64,000 nucleotides of DNA from a candidate division WOR-3 bacterium (GTDB lineage Bacteria > Hydrothermota > Tepidihabitantia > SM23-42 > JAOAFX01). Location of the stretch: positions 1 through 64,000 of the forward strand of contig JBDRWD010000005.1 in NCBI GenBank assembly GCA_039802205.1, written 5' to 3'. Positions 42,697 through 50,619 of this stretch are shown in pieces. Position 1 is the first letter of the stretch. Each line of letters starts with the position of its first letter. Under the pieces are notes generated by a model, which was given only the letters and a program-made list of their open reading frames with translations, made no database searches and had not been told where the DNA came from. The position numbers were made by a program, and so were the translations under genes.

Positions 42697-44618
42697 ACCA
42701 TCCCTCCTTTTTTTCGGATAATCCAGTCAATCAGAATGAGCATGAATATTAGAAGATAAAAGAATGGTTTATCAAAGGTAAAATTTATAATTTCGTATCT
42801 TGTTTCTCCAGCTGGAGGCTTAAATGTTTTCAACATTGAGATATCGTAATAGGCACCTTTGGTCATTTTGGCGATTTGCTCGAGCCGTGACACATTGAGC
42901 CACTCTTCGTATTCTTTCTCTTCTGCCGTGACCTCCAAATTTAATGGATTGCTATGCAGGGTATCATTCTGGAGCGTTCCCTTTACCCACAAGGTATAAG
43001 TACCGGCTTTTTCGGCCGAGAATTGAGTTTCGTAATATCCAGGTCGGGTTTCAATGAATGGGATTTTTTTATTCTGATATTCGAGATAGAATTCGCCCCC
43101 GGATCCCAAACGGAGATTTTGGTCGTAGGCTTTGAGATAGAGTTTAACGATCTCTCCGGGATGGTATTTACTCTTCGGGATTTTTACCCAGAGCCGTGTG
43201 CTTCCACCATAAGGCGAGAGAAACCGTATGATATCATTTATCAATTTTTTAAGGATATCTTGATTATTTAAATTACTCTGGATGAACTGCCACACACCAA
43301 GATCCGAAATGTTGATCTGGAATACAACGCCCGAGACTAATTTTCGATAACCCAATACCGGAAAAGAACCTGCTTGGGCGATCAAGACGGCATTCTGATT
43401 CACTCCTAATACCTGATTAATCCGGGAAACGGCCGGATATTCGATGCCAGGCGCAAGGATTGAAAAAGGAATGATAATTTTAACCGGTAAATCCTGCAGG
43501 TACTGGCTGCCGGAGACTTTAAAAGGGAGTATCTCATTGAGGGCAGCGCTCATTCCATAGATATTGCCACAGACCAATAGCCCTTTTTTCGGAGCTAAAA
43601 AATCCCGGAACTTTTTATCATAAGTAATGGCGTCAATGTTATCCAGAATAAGGATATCAAAGGCTGATAATACTATACGATTTTCATTCACCCATTTCCC
43701 AATGCCCTCATAACGACCCGGCGCAATCTGGATGACCGAGGCGAGTTCGATGTCCGGATTTTCTTTAAGTGCGCGGCTGATGAAGAATGTATTAAATGAA
43801 GGATGGTCAGTGTAGTATAAAACCGATGCCTTTTTTTCAAATACCGTTATCAGAAATTCTTGTTCATTATCCAGATAATTTGATTCTGAGACCTGGGGTT
43901 CCAGTTTTATTTTAAAGCGTTGGGTGCCGGTGCGGGTCGGGACGAGATCAAAGACTACTGATTGGCGGGCATATTGCTCGGAAAGTTTACATTCCTTTTT
44001 CAGGGTAGACTTCTCTGTTATTAAGTTTATCTTACCAATTTTATTGCCCAAACCCGTTGCTTCAATAACAACTTCAACTTTAATTGTATCATTGAGAAAA
44101 GCATAATCCGGGTAGAATATTTCGGCAATTGCCTGATTGCTTTTTATCTGCTCGCCCACCCCAAAACAATAGATCGGAATTTTGAAGTCTTTGATTATTT
44201 CCTCGGGCGGAGGTCCAAGGTTATGGTTGCCATCGGATATCAGAATTATTGCCGATGGTACAAGTTTTGCCGCAAAAGTCAGGGCTTGGGTGATATTGGT
44301 GAATCGTGGATTTACCCCGGTCGTATCCGCATATACTGAATCGCTGAAAAAAAATTTTTGAAACGGAAAATTTAGCGAGTCGAGTATACCAAAAATTGAA
44401 TGGAGAAGGGGCAAGACGCTTGGTGAAAAATCCACCAGCATTATTGGTGGAGAAGAATTTATCTCTCTTTGATACTGAAAACTAAAATTACTGATGAGTA
44501 AATATAAAATGCATAACGCACCGAGCCGGAGTAACAGCTGTCCCACTTTTTTACGGTAGAGCAGAATACAACAAATGCCGGCAATGATACTAATAAATAA
44601 GGGAATCAATGTTAACAA
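42693..44618 (-). CDS. Membrane protein with VWA-like domain, BatA-type architecture
   Basis: A protein of about 640 residues. Two N-terminal membrane helices (about 1-45) are followed by a von Willebrand A-like region (MLVDFSPSVLPLLHSI, SAIILISDGNHNLGPPPEEI), then Ig-like or class-I amidotransferase-like parts (ILILDNIDAITYD) and a last helix before RKKGG. The MIDAS is degenerate: DFSPS replaces DxSxS. The start is uncertain: TTG 44618 directly abuts GGAG, TTG 44609 is better spaced. Probably an envelope scaffold; function unknown. Confidence 0.75.
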   Translation of the reverse strand: MLTLIPLFISIIAGICCILLYRKKVGQLLLRLGALCILYLLISNFSFQYQREINSSPPIMLVDFSPSVLPLLHSIFGILDSLNFPFQKFFFSDSVYADTTGVNPRFTNITQALTFAAKLVPSAIILISDGNHNLGPPPEEIIKDFKIPIYCFGVGEQIKSNQAIAEIFYPDYAFLNDTIKVEVVIEATGLGNKIGKINLITEKSTLKKECKLSEQYARQSVVFDLVPTRTGTQRFKIKLEPQVSESNYLDNEQEFLITVFEKKASVLYYTDHPSFNTFFISRALKENPDIELASVIQIAPGRYEGIGKWVNENRIVLSAFDILILDNIDAITYDKKFRDFLAPKKGLLVCGNIYGMSAALNEILPFKVSGSQYLQDLPVKIIIPFSILAPGIEYPAVSRINQVLGVNQNAVLIAQAGSFPVLGYRKLVSGVVFQINISDLGVWQFIQSNLNNQDILKKLINDIIRFLSPYGGSTRLWVKIPKSKYHPGEIVKLYLKAYDQNLRLGSGGEFYLEYQNKKIPFIETRPGYYETQFSAEKAGTYTLWVKGTLQNDTLHSNPLNLEVTAEEKEYEEWLNVSRLEQIAKMTKGAYYDISMLKTFKPPAGETRYEIINFTFDKPFFYLLIFMLILIDWIIRKKGGMV

Positions 44619-45507
44619 CTCCAGGCAACAGTTTGATTAAATTTTCTTTTACTACCGATACCGAATCGGCGCCGTAACAATTAGCACCCAAGATTTGGAG
44701 GTAATAATTACTGCTGTCGCGCACTTCAAACAAAAATTCCCCCTTTTCAACTGTGCTTATTCCCAACGGCCTGGTCCGCGTAAGAATGCCAATCCCATTG
44801 ATCAGCGGTGTATCATTTACTACTGCTTTTCCCCTTATGAATAAAGGTTTGTATAATGAATCCGGAGTGATGGTGGTGATAAATGGTGGTGCAGCATTTC
44901 CTGCTAAATCCTTAATCTCCTGGATGAATAGATAGTAAGTTGTATCATAATTGAATGAATCACTCCCAGGGTCAAGCAATAGGGTTTTTAGATTTCGCCA
45001 GATAGGGGGGATTTTTTTTGCAGGGACGATATAAAATTTCAGAGAACTTGTATCCATTGGTTCGGAATATTCCACGACAAATTTTTTTGATTTGGGTCCT
45101 TTTGAGTAAGAGACCGGAAGGGGAGGAATGGTGTCTTTCTTTGTTGAAGAGATGAATTTTGTTTTAAAAAAACCACTCCGTCCACTCCGGTCATAAACCC
45201 GCCCCTGCAGATTATACTCTCCCGGTCGCATTGTTGGGGTGAAAATAAAAATCTGATCCGGAGTATTTCCATGGGTTACATATATAATCTCTAAGGTCTC
45301 TTTTTCCGTGTAAATCAAAAAGTTTTCCGGGTTCATGCTTAGAGAATCTATCTCCTCGGAAAAATTGAGAATGATTTGATGGCTATAAAATGGGATCACC
45401 CGGGTAAGCTTTGGATCGACCCGGTCGATGCGTAAAGGTGGGGCTTTATGGGCACAGAATAAAGAGATAATAATGAACAGTAGATAAAAACAGTGCCGTC
45501 TTACCAT
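44590..45507 (-). CDS. Ig-like domain lipoprotein
   Basis: A 305-residue exported protein. The signal ends IIISLFC (Cys18, Phe before it). Three Ig-like units of the SbsA/big-5 type follow (VDPKLTRVIPFYSHQIILNFSEEID, KFVVEYSEPMDTSSLKFYIVP, TYYLFIQEIKDLAGNAAPPF) and a carboxypeptidase-regulatory-like end (GKAVVNDTPLINGIGILTRT, GEFLFEVRD). It has its own leaderless promoter and overlaps the VWA gene. Likely a periplasmic or surface adhesion/scaffold protein. Confidence 0.82.
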   Translation of the reverse strand: MVRRHCFYLLFIIISLFCAHKAPPLRIDRVDPKLTRVIPFYSHQIILNFSEEIDSLSMNPENFLIYTEKETLEIIYVTHGNTPDQIFIFTPTMRPGEYNLQGRVYDRSGRSGFFKTKFISSTKKDTIPPLPVSYSKGPKSKKFVVEYSEPMDTSSLKFYIVPAKKIPPIWRNLKTLLLDPGSDSFNYDTTYYLFIQEIKDLAGNAAPPFITTITPDSLYKPLFIRGKAVVNDTPLINGIGILTRTRPLGISTVEKGEFLFEVRDSSNYYLQILGANCYGADSVSVVKENLIKLLPGVVNIDSLIY

Positions 45508-45514
45508 ACTTTTT

Positions 45515-45542
45515 ATTTTAATGTTTTTCGCTCAAAAGTCAA
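45515..45542 (-). promoter_or_regulatory. Internal promoter of the Ig-like lipoprotein gene (leaderless)
   Basis: Minus-strand TTGACT (45542-45537), 16-bp spacer, TAAAAT (45520-45515). ATG 45507 follows after seven bases. The -35 box overlaps the stop of the upstream gene. Confidence 0.65.
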
Positions 45543-46366
45543 TTCATTTTCAAAAGTTTCTTTAAGTGGGACTGAGCCTTCAGAGGTCCGTAAGGGATAA
45601 TCAAACGGGAGAGCGTACGATATACCTCCTTGAGAGCCGGGTCTTTCTGTAAAATTTGGAGGTGTGCTTTGATGGTTTTGATATCACCCCGGGCAATGGG
45701 TCCACTCAATGCCTTGCGGAGTCCGTATTTTTTAATATTATCAATCGTTTGTTGCATGAGAGGAAGAATAATAGTATAGAAATCATTTTTCTGCCAATTG
45801 AGTTTTTTGGTCATCATCTTGATACCAGTTCCCAGCGCAACGAGTAAATTGCTGGCGAAGACACCGGTTAAATGATACAAACCCTTCTTCCCTTTTTTCA
45901 TGGGACGGATGAAAAAATATTTACTGGGAAATATCATCCGGGCAATTTTTTGGCATCCTTTATCACCTTGGAGGAATAAAAAGTACTTTTTTTGGAGCGG
46001 GGGCAAGGTAATAACAGGAAAGGTAGCAAAAGGATGGGCTGAAGCCCGGACGACAAATTTATCCTTTGGGAAGATTTCAGCCGGTAGTAACCCGCTGCAG
46101 TGAAATAAATATTTTTTGTCTTTGATATATTTTCGGGCCTGCTTATACGCCTTCAAAATTTCGTCGTCAGGAGTGGCAAACAGCAACACTTCTGAATTTT
46201 TGATTAACTCTCCATAATCAGGATTATTTTTTATTTTCAGAAGGCGCAACGCCAGGTGCAATTTTTTTCTATCTCTGTCATAGATTCCAAAGAGGTGGTT
46301 TGCCTTTTTTAGAAAATATCCCAGGGTTATTCCAACCCGGCCGCAGCCGATGAGGGCTACTTTCAT
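45539..46366 (-). CDS. Rossmann-fold DUF2520 protein
   Basis: A 275-residue soluble protein. The N-terminal dinucleotide-binding motif is VALIGCGRVGITLG, followed by FATPDDEILKAY, LFHCSGLLPAEIF and ASAHPFATFP, which are typical of the DUF2520 family related to 6-phosphogluconate and ketopantoate dehydrogenases. The C-terminal half is helical (GVFASNLLVALGTGIKMM). An NAD(P)-dependent oxidoreductase is likely; the substrate is unknown. It follows fabD by three bases. Confidence 0.88.
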   Translation of the reverse strand: MKVALIGCGRVGITLGYFLKKANHLFGIYDRDRKKLHLALRLLKIKNNPDYGELIKNSEVLLFATPDDEILKAYKQARKYIKDKKYLFHCSGLLPAEIFPKDKFVVRASAHPFATFPVITLPPLQKKYFLFLQGDKGCQKIARMIFPSKYFFIRPMKKGKKGLYHLTGVFASNLLVALGTGIKMMTKKLNWQKNDFYTIILPLMQQTIDNIKKYGLRKALSGPIARGDIKTIKAHLQILQKDPALKEVYRTLSRLIIPYGPLKAQSHLKKLLKMN

Positions 46367-46369
46367 TAT

Positions 46370-47302
46370 TTAGGCAAGATTGGGGAGTAAATCTTCGAGT
46401 ACGGGATAAAGGGCGACAGAATCGCAGTGCAGCGCAGGGTCAATCTTATTTACCAGGTCTTTCAGAATCCGACTCGGTCCAATTTCCAAAAAATGTTCAT
46501 AACCCTGTGCCCTTAAACTATTAATCGCCCCCACCCAATCTACTCTTGCAAGCATCTGTCTTTTTAAAGAATCTTTAATCTGCATGCCATCGGTAAGAAT
46601 TTTTTGTTCCACCACCGAAAAGAACTTATATGTCGGGGTGCGAAATGGAATCGTATCTAAAAATTCGCTGAATTCTTCTGAAGCCTCTTTGAGATAAGGA
46701 CTATGCCAGGCACCTCCGACATCCAAAGGAATCCCCCGGCCCCTATTCTTTGTAGCAAACTGGGCAATCATTTGAATCCCGGTCTTGGAACCAGAGATTA
46801 CAATCTGGTTAGGGGCATTGATATTAGCGATTACCACCGGTTCTTTTATCTCTTCGCTCACTTGCCGGCATTTCTCTTCCAGGAGATTCTGGTCAATGTT
46901 GATGATTGCCATCATCCCACCGTGTTTTGCACCCTTTTCCATCACCTCACCGCGCTTCTGGATCATACGTATACCATCAGTAAAATCCGTAATACCACAG
47001 TAGACGATAGCGGTTGCTTCACCTAAACTATGGCCCAAGGAGACCTCGCCAGCAATCCCCATTTCCTTAAGAATTTCGGCGTAGGCAAGAGAAACTAAAC
47101 TTATTGCGGGCTGGGCAATGCTCGTCATCTTGCTCGTTTCACTCGCCTTTTCACCCCACAAATATTCTTTTATATCATAACCAAGGATTTCACAGCCCTG
47201 ATCAACGATTTCTTTTGCCTTCGGATATTTGGAATAGAGTTCCCGACCAATGCCGGGTTTGAACGCACCTTGGCCATCGAACAAAAAGACGATTTTTTTC
47301 AT
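46370..47302 (-). CDS. fabD: Malonyl-CoA:ACP transacylase
   Basis: Loads malonyl groups onto acyl carrier protein for fatty acid synthesis. The 310-residue product has the start FLFDGQGAFKPGIGREL, the active-site Ser in VSLGHSLGEATAIVYCG, the Arg-containing MIQKRGEVMEKG and the His in GGAWHSPYLKEASEEF. AAGGAG precedes ATG 47302. It is next to acpS, which activates the carrier protein. Confidence 0.94.
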   Translation of the reverse strand: MKKIVFLFDGQGAFKPGIGRELYSKYPKAKEIVDQGCEILGYDIKEYLWGEKASETSKMTSIAQPAISLVSLAYAEILKEMGIAGEVSLGHSLGEATAIVYCGITDFTDGIRMIQKRGEVMEKGAKHGGMMAIINIDQNLLEEKCRQVSEEIKEPVVIANINAPNQIVISGSKTGIQMIAQFATKNRGRGIPLDVGGAWHSPYLKEASEEFSEFLDTIPFRTPTYKFFSVVEQKILTDGMQIKDSLKRQMLARVDWVGAINSLRAQGYEHFLEIGPSRILKDLVNKIDPALHCDSVALYPVLEDLLPNLA

Positions 47303-47316
47303 ACCCTGCTCCTTTT

Positions 47317-47694
47317 TTAAATCGTGGCGATTGCCAGACCGACAGCCAGTTCTTTAGTGTGGCTGATGCTAATAAAAATTTTATCAATTTTTAATTCCGT
47401 GCATATCTCTTTTGCCCGTCCGGACAAAACTACATAGGGAGCGCCGCTTTTTTCATTCAGGATTACTACATCCCGGTAACTTATTCCCCGACGCCAGCCG
47501 GTCTTGATCGCCTTCAAAACCGCCTCTTTTGCCGCAAACCTTCCGGCCAGTTCTTCATACCGGAAGACCCCCCGCTCGGAAAATTTTAATTCTTCAGGTG
47601 CGAAGATTTTATCGACAAAATTTTTGTGCTTCTCCACTGCTGATTTTATTCTTGTCACCTCAATTATATCAATGCCAATTCCGAATATCGCCAT
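47317..47694 (-). CDS. acpS: Holo-[acyl-carrier-protein] synthase
   Basis: Transfers 4'-phosphopantetheine from CoA to apo-ACP. The 125-residue product has the Mg-binding IGIDIIEVTRIKSAVE and RFAAKEAVLKAIKTG motifs and the ISISHTKELAVGLAIA end. Its ATG directly follows the stop of the JAMM gene. Confidence 0.95.
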   Translation of the reverse strand: MAIFGIGIDIIEVTRIKSAVEKHKNFVDKIFAPEELKFSERGVFRYEELAGRFAAKEAVLKAIKTGWRRGISYRDVVILNEKSGAPYVVLSGRAKEICTELKIDKIFISISHTKELAVGLAIATI

Positions 47695-48276
47695 TTATTT
47701 TTTAACCCCGATGCCGGTGACCGAGGGACATTTTATCCTTACCCGTTCATACTTTTTGCCAATCGCGGGTTTTTTGACAAAATATCCACCAATCTCAATC
47801 CGATAATCGCCTACAGTGCCCACCAGCACCCCTTTTTTATTCTCATACCAACGGATCGCGCGTTTTTTGGGATTTACTGCACAGATGATATTCAATTCTC
47901 CGGGGACTGTGGTCAAAAGGTCCTCGGCCGAGGGCGTGATATAAGCCCGCGATTCGCCAAACGCGGTATGGGAATGAAATTCGCCGATGTATTCTAAACC
48001 TTCGGAGAGGAGTCGTAATATTGAGTTTACCCTCTCCACCCTCTTTAAATCAATCGTCACATGGGCAAAACTACTCTCTGCGGTCTGGTATGGTATGGCG
48101 TATTCCACTACATATTTATTCTCGCCTTTAACACCCACGAGATAACCGATGGTCTCTTTTTTAAAAGTCTCAATGGAAGAAGAGACGATGGACAAAAAAG
48201 CTGGCAGGCTTAAAAACGCTTCAATATCCTTTTTGGGGATTTCAACATTAATTTGTTCCACGTTCGTATTGCGCAA
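47695..48276 (-). CDS. Stand-alone JAMM/MPN-domain metalloprotein
   Basis: A 193-residue soluble protein with a complete JAMM zinc site: Glu41 (KKETIGYLVG), His101-x-His103 (GEFHSHTAF), Ser116 and Asp119 (TPSAEDL). The space between the second His and Ser is 12 residues rather than the usual seven or so. In eukaryotes such proteins cleave ubiquitin; bacterial ones act on sulfur-carrier adducts or cysteine-protein conjugates. No ubiquitin-like or E1-like gene is adjacent. The start is either TTG 48276 or GTG 48261, both inside the gltX end. Confidence 0.85.
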   Translation of the reverse strand: MRNTNVEQINVEIPKKDIEAFLSLPAFLSIVSSSIETFKKETIGYLVGVKGENKYVVEYAIPYQTAESSFAHVTIDLKRVERVNSILRLLSEGLEYIGEFHSHTAFGESRAYITPSAEDLLTTVPGELNIICAVNPKKRAIRWYENKKGVLVGTVGDYRIEIGGYFVKKPAIGKKYERVRIKCPSVTGIGVKK

Positions 48277-49717
48277 TGATGTTAGAAATCCTTTTGATAC
48301 ACCTCTCCTGCCCGATTAACTCCATTGTTTCAAAGAGTCCTGGACCAGCATCGGTCCCAGTGATATAAACACGCAGGGGGTGGATTAATTCACGGGCTTT
48401 AATTTTCTTCATTTCGCAGAATTTCCTCAGCTTTTCTTCTATCACCGGGGCGCGGTAGTCGTTGAGGCTTTGTAAAATAACAGTAAATTCTTTAACCAGG
48501 CTGATGCTTTTTTCATCAAGATATTTTTTTAGAATATTTTCATCGTAGAGAAATTCCTCACTGAAGAAATACTTTGCATTGGCAATATCCTTTAGAACTT
48601 TCAGACGCGGACGCATCAAAAGGCATACCCGCTCAACCCAGTCTCTATTCTTGTTATATTCTTCCTCGGTAATATAACCGGTTGCCAGGACAAAAGGTTT
48701 GATGTTTTTTAAAAAAGTTGCCTCATCAATCCGGTTGATGATATAGTGATTATTCAACCATTCCAGTTTTGTTTCGTCATAGATGGCATTTGCCGGATTA
48801 ATTCGCTCCAACGAGAAGAGTTCAATCATCCTTTCCCGACTCATAATCTCCTCATCACCACCCGGTGACCAGCCTAACAGGGCGAGGAAGTTAATCAGGG
48901 CATCGGGAAGATACCCGGCATCCCGGTATTCTAATACGGAGCGGGCTCCGAGGCGTTTCGATAATTTCTTTTTATCCTTGCCCAGGATTACCGGCAGATG
49001 GGCAAAAGACGGTATCGGAAAATTGAACGCTTCATAAAGGAGGATTTGTTTAGGGGTATTGGCGATATGCTCAACCCCACGGATAACATGGCTGATGCGC
49101 ATCAGGTAATCATCTATCACACAGGCAAAGTTATATGTTGGCATTCCATCGGATTTGATGATTACAAAGTCTTCGATATCCGAGGCATTCTTTTCAACTG
49201 TTCCGTGGATGATATCTGCAAATACAATCTTTTTTTCCAGAGGCACTTTGAACCTCAATGCCGGATTGATACCGGCACTCTTTCTTTTTTGTTTCTCTTC
49301 ATCAGAAAATTTCTCCCGACAGCGGTGCTGCCAGTTCAATTTTTTTTCAAAATGTTCCTTTCTTTCTTTTTCTATCTCTTCTTCCGTACAGTAACACCAA
49401 TAGGCTTTATCCTCTTTAAGTAAGTTTTGGGCATAATCTTTATAGATTTCCTTCCGTTCAGATTGGAAATATGGTCCGAAATCCCCGCCTTTTTGGGGAC
49501 CTTCATCCCATTCCAGGCCAAGCCAGTTAAGCGATTCCAGTATCACCCCAGTCATCTCTCGGGAGGAACGGGTGACATCTGTATCTTCAATCCGGAGGAT
49601 GAATTTGCCACCATTATGCCGGGCAAAAAGCCAGTTATAAAGCGCTGTGCGGGCACTACCAATATGAAAAAAACCGGTAGGACTGGGTGCAATTCTAACT
49701 CTAATCTCCTGTTTCAT
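48248..49717 (-). CDS. gltX: Glutamyl-tRNA synthetase
   Basis: Charges tRNA with glutamate; class I synthetase of 489 residues. The HIGH-like motif is APSPTGFFHIGSARTALYNWL and the KMSKS-like loop is KDKKKLSKRLGARS. EDTDVTRSS and the zinc-region YWCYCTEEE are also seen. Whether it is discriminating cannot be told; GatCAB is not in the window. It lies downstream of two tRNA-Ser genes on the same strand and may share their transcript. Confidence 0.96.
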   Translation of the reverse strand: MKQEIRVRIAPSPTGFFHIGSARTALYNWLFARHNGGKFILRIEDTDVTRSSREMTGVILESLNWLGLEWDEGPQKGGDFGPYFQSERKEIYKDYAQNLLKEDKAYWCYCTEEEIEKERKEHFEKKLNWQHRCREKFSDEEKQKRKSAGINPALRFKVPLEKKIVFADIIHGTVEKNASDIEDFVIIKSDGMPTYNFACVIDDYLMRISHVIRGVEHIANTPKQILLYEAFNFPIPSFAHLPVILGKDKKKLSKRLGARSVLEYRDAGYLPDALINFLALLGWSPGGDEEIMSRERMIELFSLERINPANAIYDETKLEWLNNHYIINRIDEATFLKNIKPFVLATGYITEEEYNKNRDWVERVCLLMRPRLKVLKDIANAKYFFSEEFLYDENILKKYLDEKSISLVKEFTVILQSLNDYRAPVIEEKLRKFCEMKKIKARELIHPLRVYITGTDAGPGLFETMELIGQERCIKRISNIIAQYERGTN

Positions 49718-49775
49718 GATAAATCTATTATGCCTGATTGCCCCTAATCTTCACCAGAAACCAAAGATTTAAAGA

Positions 49776-49864
49776 CGGAGAGGGGGAGATTCGAACTCCC
49801 GTCCCATCTTTCGATGAGAAACCGCTTAGCAAGCGGGTGCCTTCGACCACTCGGCCACCTCTCC
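49776..49864 (-). tRNA. tRNA-Ser (anticodon GCT)
   Basis: Minus strand, 89 bases. Acceptor stem GGAGAGG/CCTCTCC, D-arm with GGCCGAGTGGTCGAAGGC, anticodon loop TTGCTAA (GCT), a long variable arm typical of class II serine tRNAs, and the T-loop GTTCGAATC. Discriminator G; the CCA end is not encoded. Confidence 0.95.
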
Positions 49865-49888
49865 GGGTTGGTCGTTATTCTCAATTAA

Positions 49889-49972
49889 CGGAGGGCGAGG
49901 GATTCGAACCCCCAAGGGATTGCTCCCGGCGGATTTCAAGTCCGCTGCCTTGCCAGTTAGGACTAGCCCTCC
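49889..49972 (-). tRNA. tRNA-Ser (anticodon TGA)
   Basis: Minus strand, 84 bases. Acceptor GGAGGGC/GCCCTCC, anticodon loop CTTGAAA (TGA) on a GCGGA/TCCGC stem, extra arm CGGGAGCAATCCCT, T-loop GGTTCGAATCC. Discriminator G; CCA not encoded. It is 24 bases upstream of the GCT isoacceptor. Confidence 0.95.
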
Positions 49973-49984
49973 AGGAACATTAAT

Positions 49985-50012
49985 ATTATAATCAATTTCG
50001 TTAAAATGTCAA
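49985..50012 (-). promoter_or_regulatory. Promoter of the tRNA-Ser pair
   Basis: Minus-strand TTGACA (50012-50007), 16-bp spacer, TATAAT (49990-49985): full consensus, with the start about six bases upstream of the first tRNA. Confidence 0.85.
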
Positions 50013-50034
50013 CCAAACTTGCTTCAACCTGATA

Positions 50035-50062
50035 TTGATTTTTTAATGGAAATAGTTAGAAT
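50035..50062 (+). promoter_or_regulatory. Promoter of msrA (leaderless)
   Basis: TTGATT (50035-50040), 16-bp spacer, TAGAAT (50057-50062). ATG 50069 follows after six bases. Confidence 0.7.
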
Positions 50063-50068
50063 AATAGT

Positions 50069-50554
50069 ATGAACACAAAAAAGGCTTATTTTGCAGGTGG
50101 TTGTTTCTGGGGTGTGGAATATTTTTTTGATAAAAAAGAAGGAGTGATTTCGGCAGTCTCCGGGTATATGGGTGGTTCCCTGGAGAATCCTACTTATCAG
50201 GAAGTAAAAACCGGCACAACCGGTCATTATGAAACCGTGGAAGTTACTTATGATCCAGAGAAGGTATCCTATGAAGAATTGGCTAAGTTATTCTTCGAGA
50301 TTCATGACCCCACCCAACCCGATGGTCAGGGACCGGATATCGGCGAACAATATAAATCAGTGATTTTTTATAATGATGAAGAAGAAAAACAGATTGCCGA
50401 AAAACTGATCGGGATTCTCCGGTCCAAGGGCTATAAAGTGGTGACAAAGGTCCTGCCGGTGACCAAATTCTACCCTGCCGAAGATTATCATCAGGATTAT
50501 TATGCCCGAAAAGGAACCAAACCCACCTGCCATTTCTATAAGAAAAGATTCTAA
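50069..50554 (+). CDS. msrA: Peptide methionine sulfoxide reductase A
   Basis: Reduces methionine-S-sulfoxide in oxidised proteins. The 161-residue product has the active-site Cys12 in FAGGCFWGVEYFF, the GYMGGSLENPTYQEVKTGTTGHYETVEV block and the HDPTQPDGQGPDIGEQYKS motif. No signal peptide is present, so it is cytosolic. It is single-gene, with its own leaderless promoter, between the tRNA pair and the regulator gene. Confidence 0.96.
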   Translation: MNTKKAYFAGGCFWGVEYFFDKKEGVISAVSGYMGGSLENPTYQEVKTGTTGHYETVEVTYDPEKVSYEELAKLFFEIHDPTQPDGQGPDIGEQYKSVIFYNDEEEKQIAEKLIGILRSKGYKVVTKVLPVTKFYPAEDYHQDYYARKGTKPTCHFYKKRF

Positions 50555-50584
50555 AAATACCGAATTTGGCTAAACGAGATGCTA

Positions 50585-50612
50585 TTGACAAAAAGAAGGA
50601 ATAGATTAAACT
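50585..50612 (+). promoter_or_regulatory. Promoter of the kinase/sigma-54 activator gene (leaderless)
   Basis: TTGACA (50585-50590), 16-bp spacer, TAAACT (50607-50612). ATG 50620 follows after seven bases; no ribosome-binding site is visible. Confidence 0.65.
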
Positions 50613-50619
50613 ACAATGT

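Noticed and set aside
49738-49983. An 81-residue plus-strand open frame (containing EGEGFEPP)
   Set aside because: It runs antisense through both tRNA-Ser genes; such frames with EGEIRTPV/EGEGFEPP are a well-known artefact of tRNA complements.
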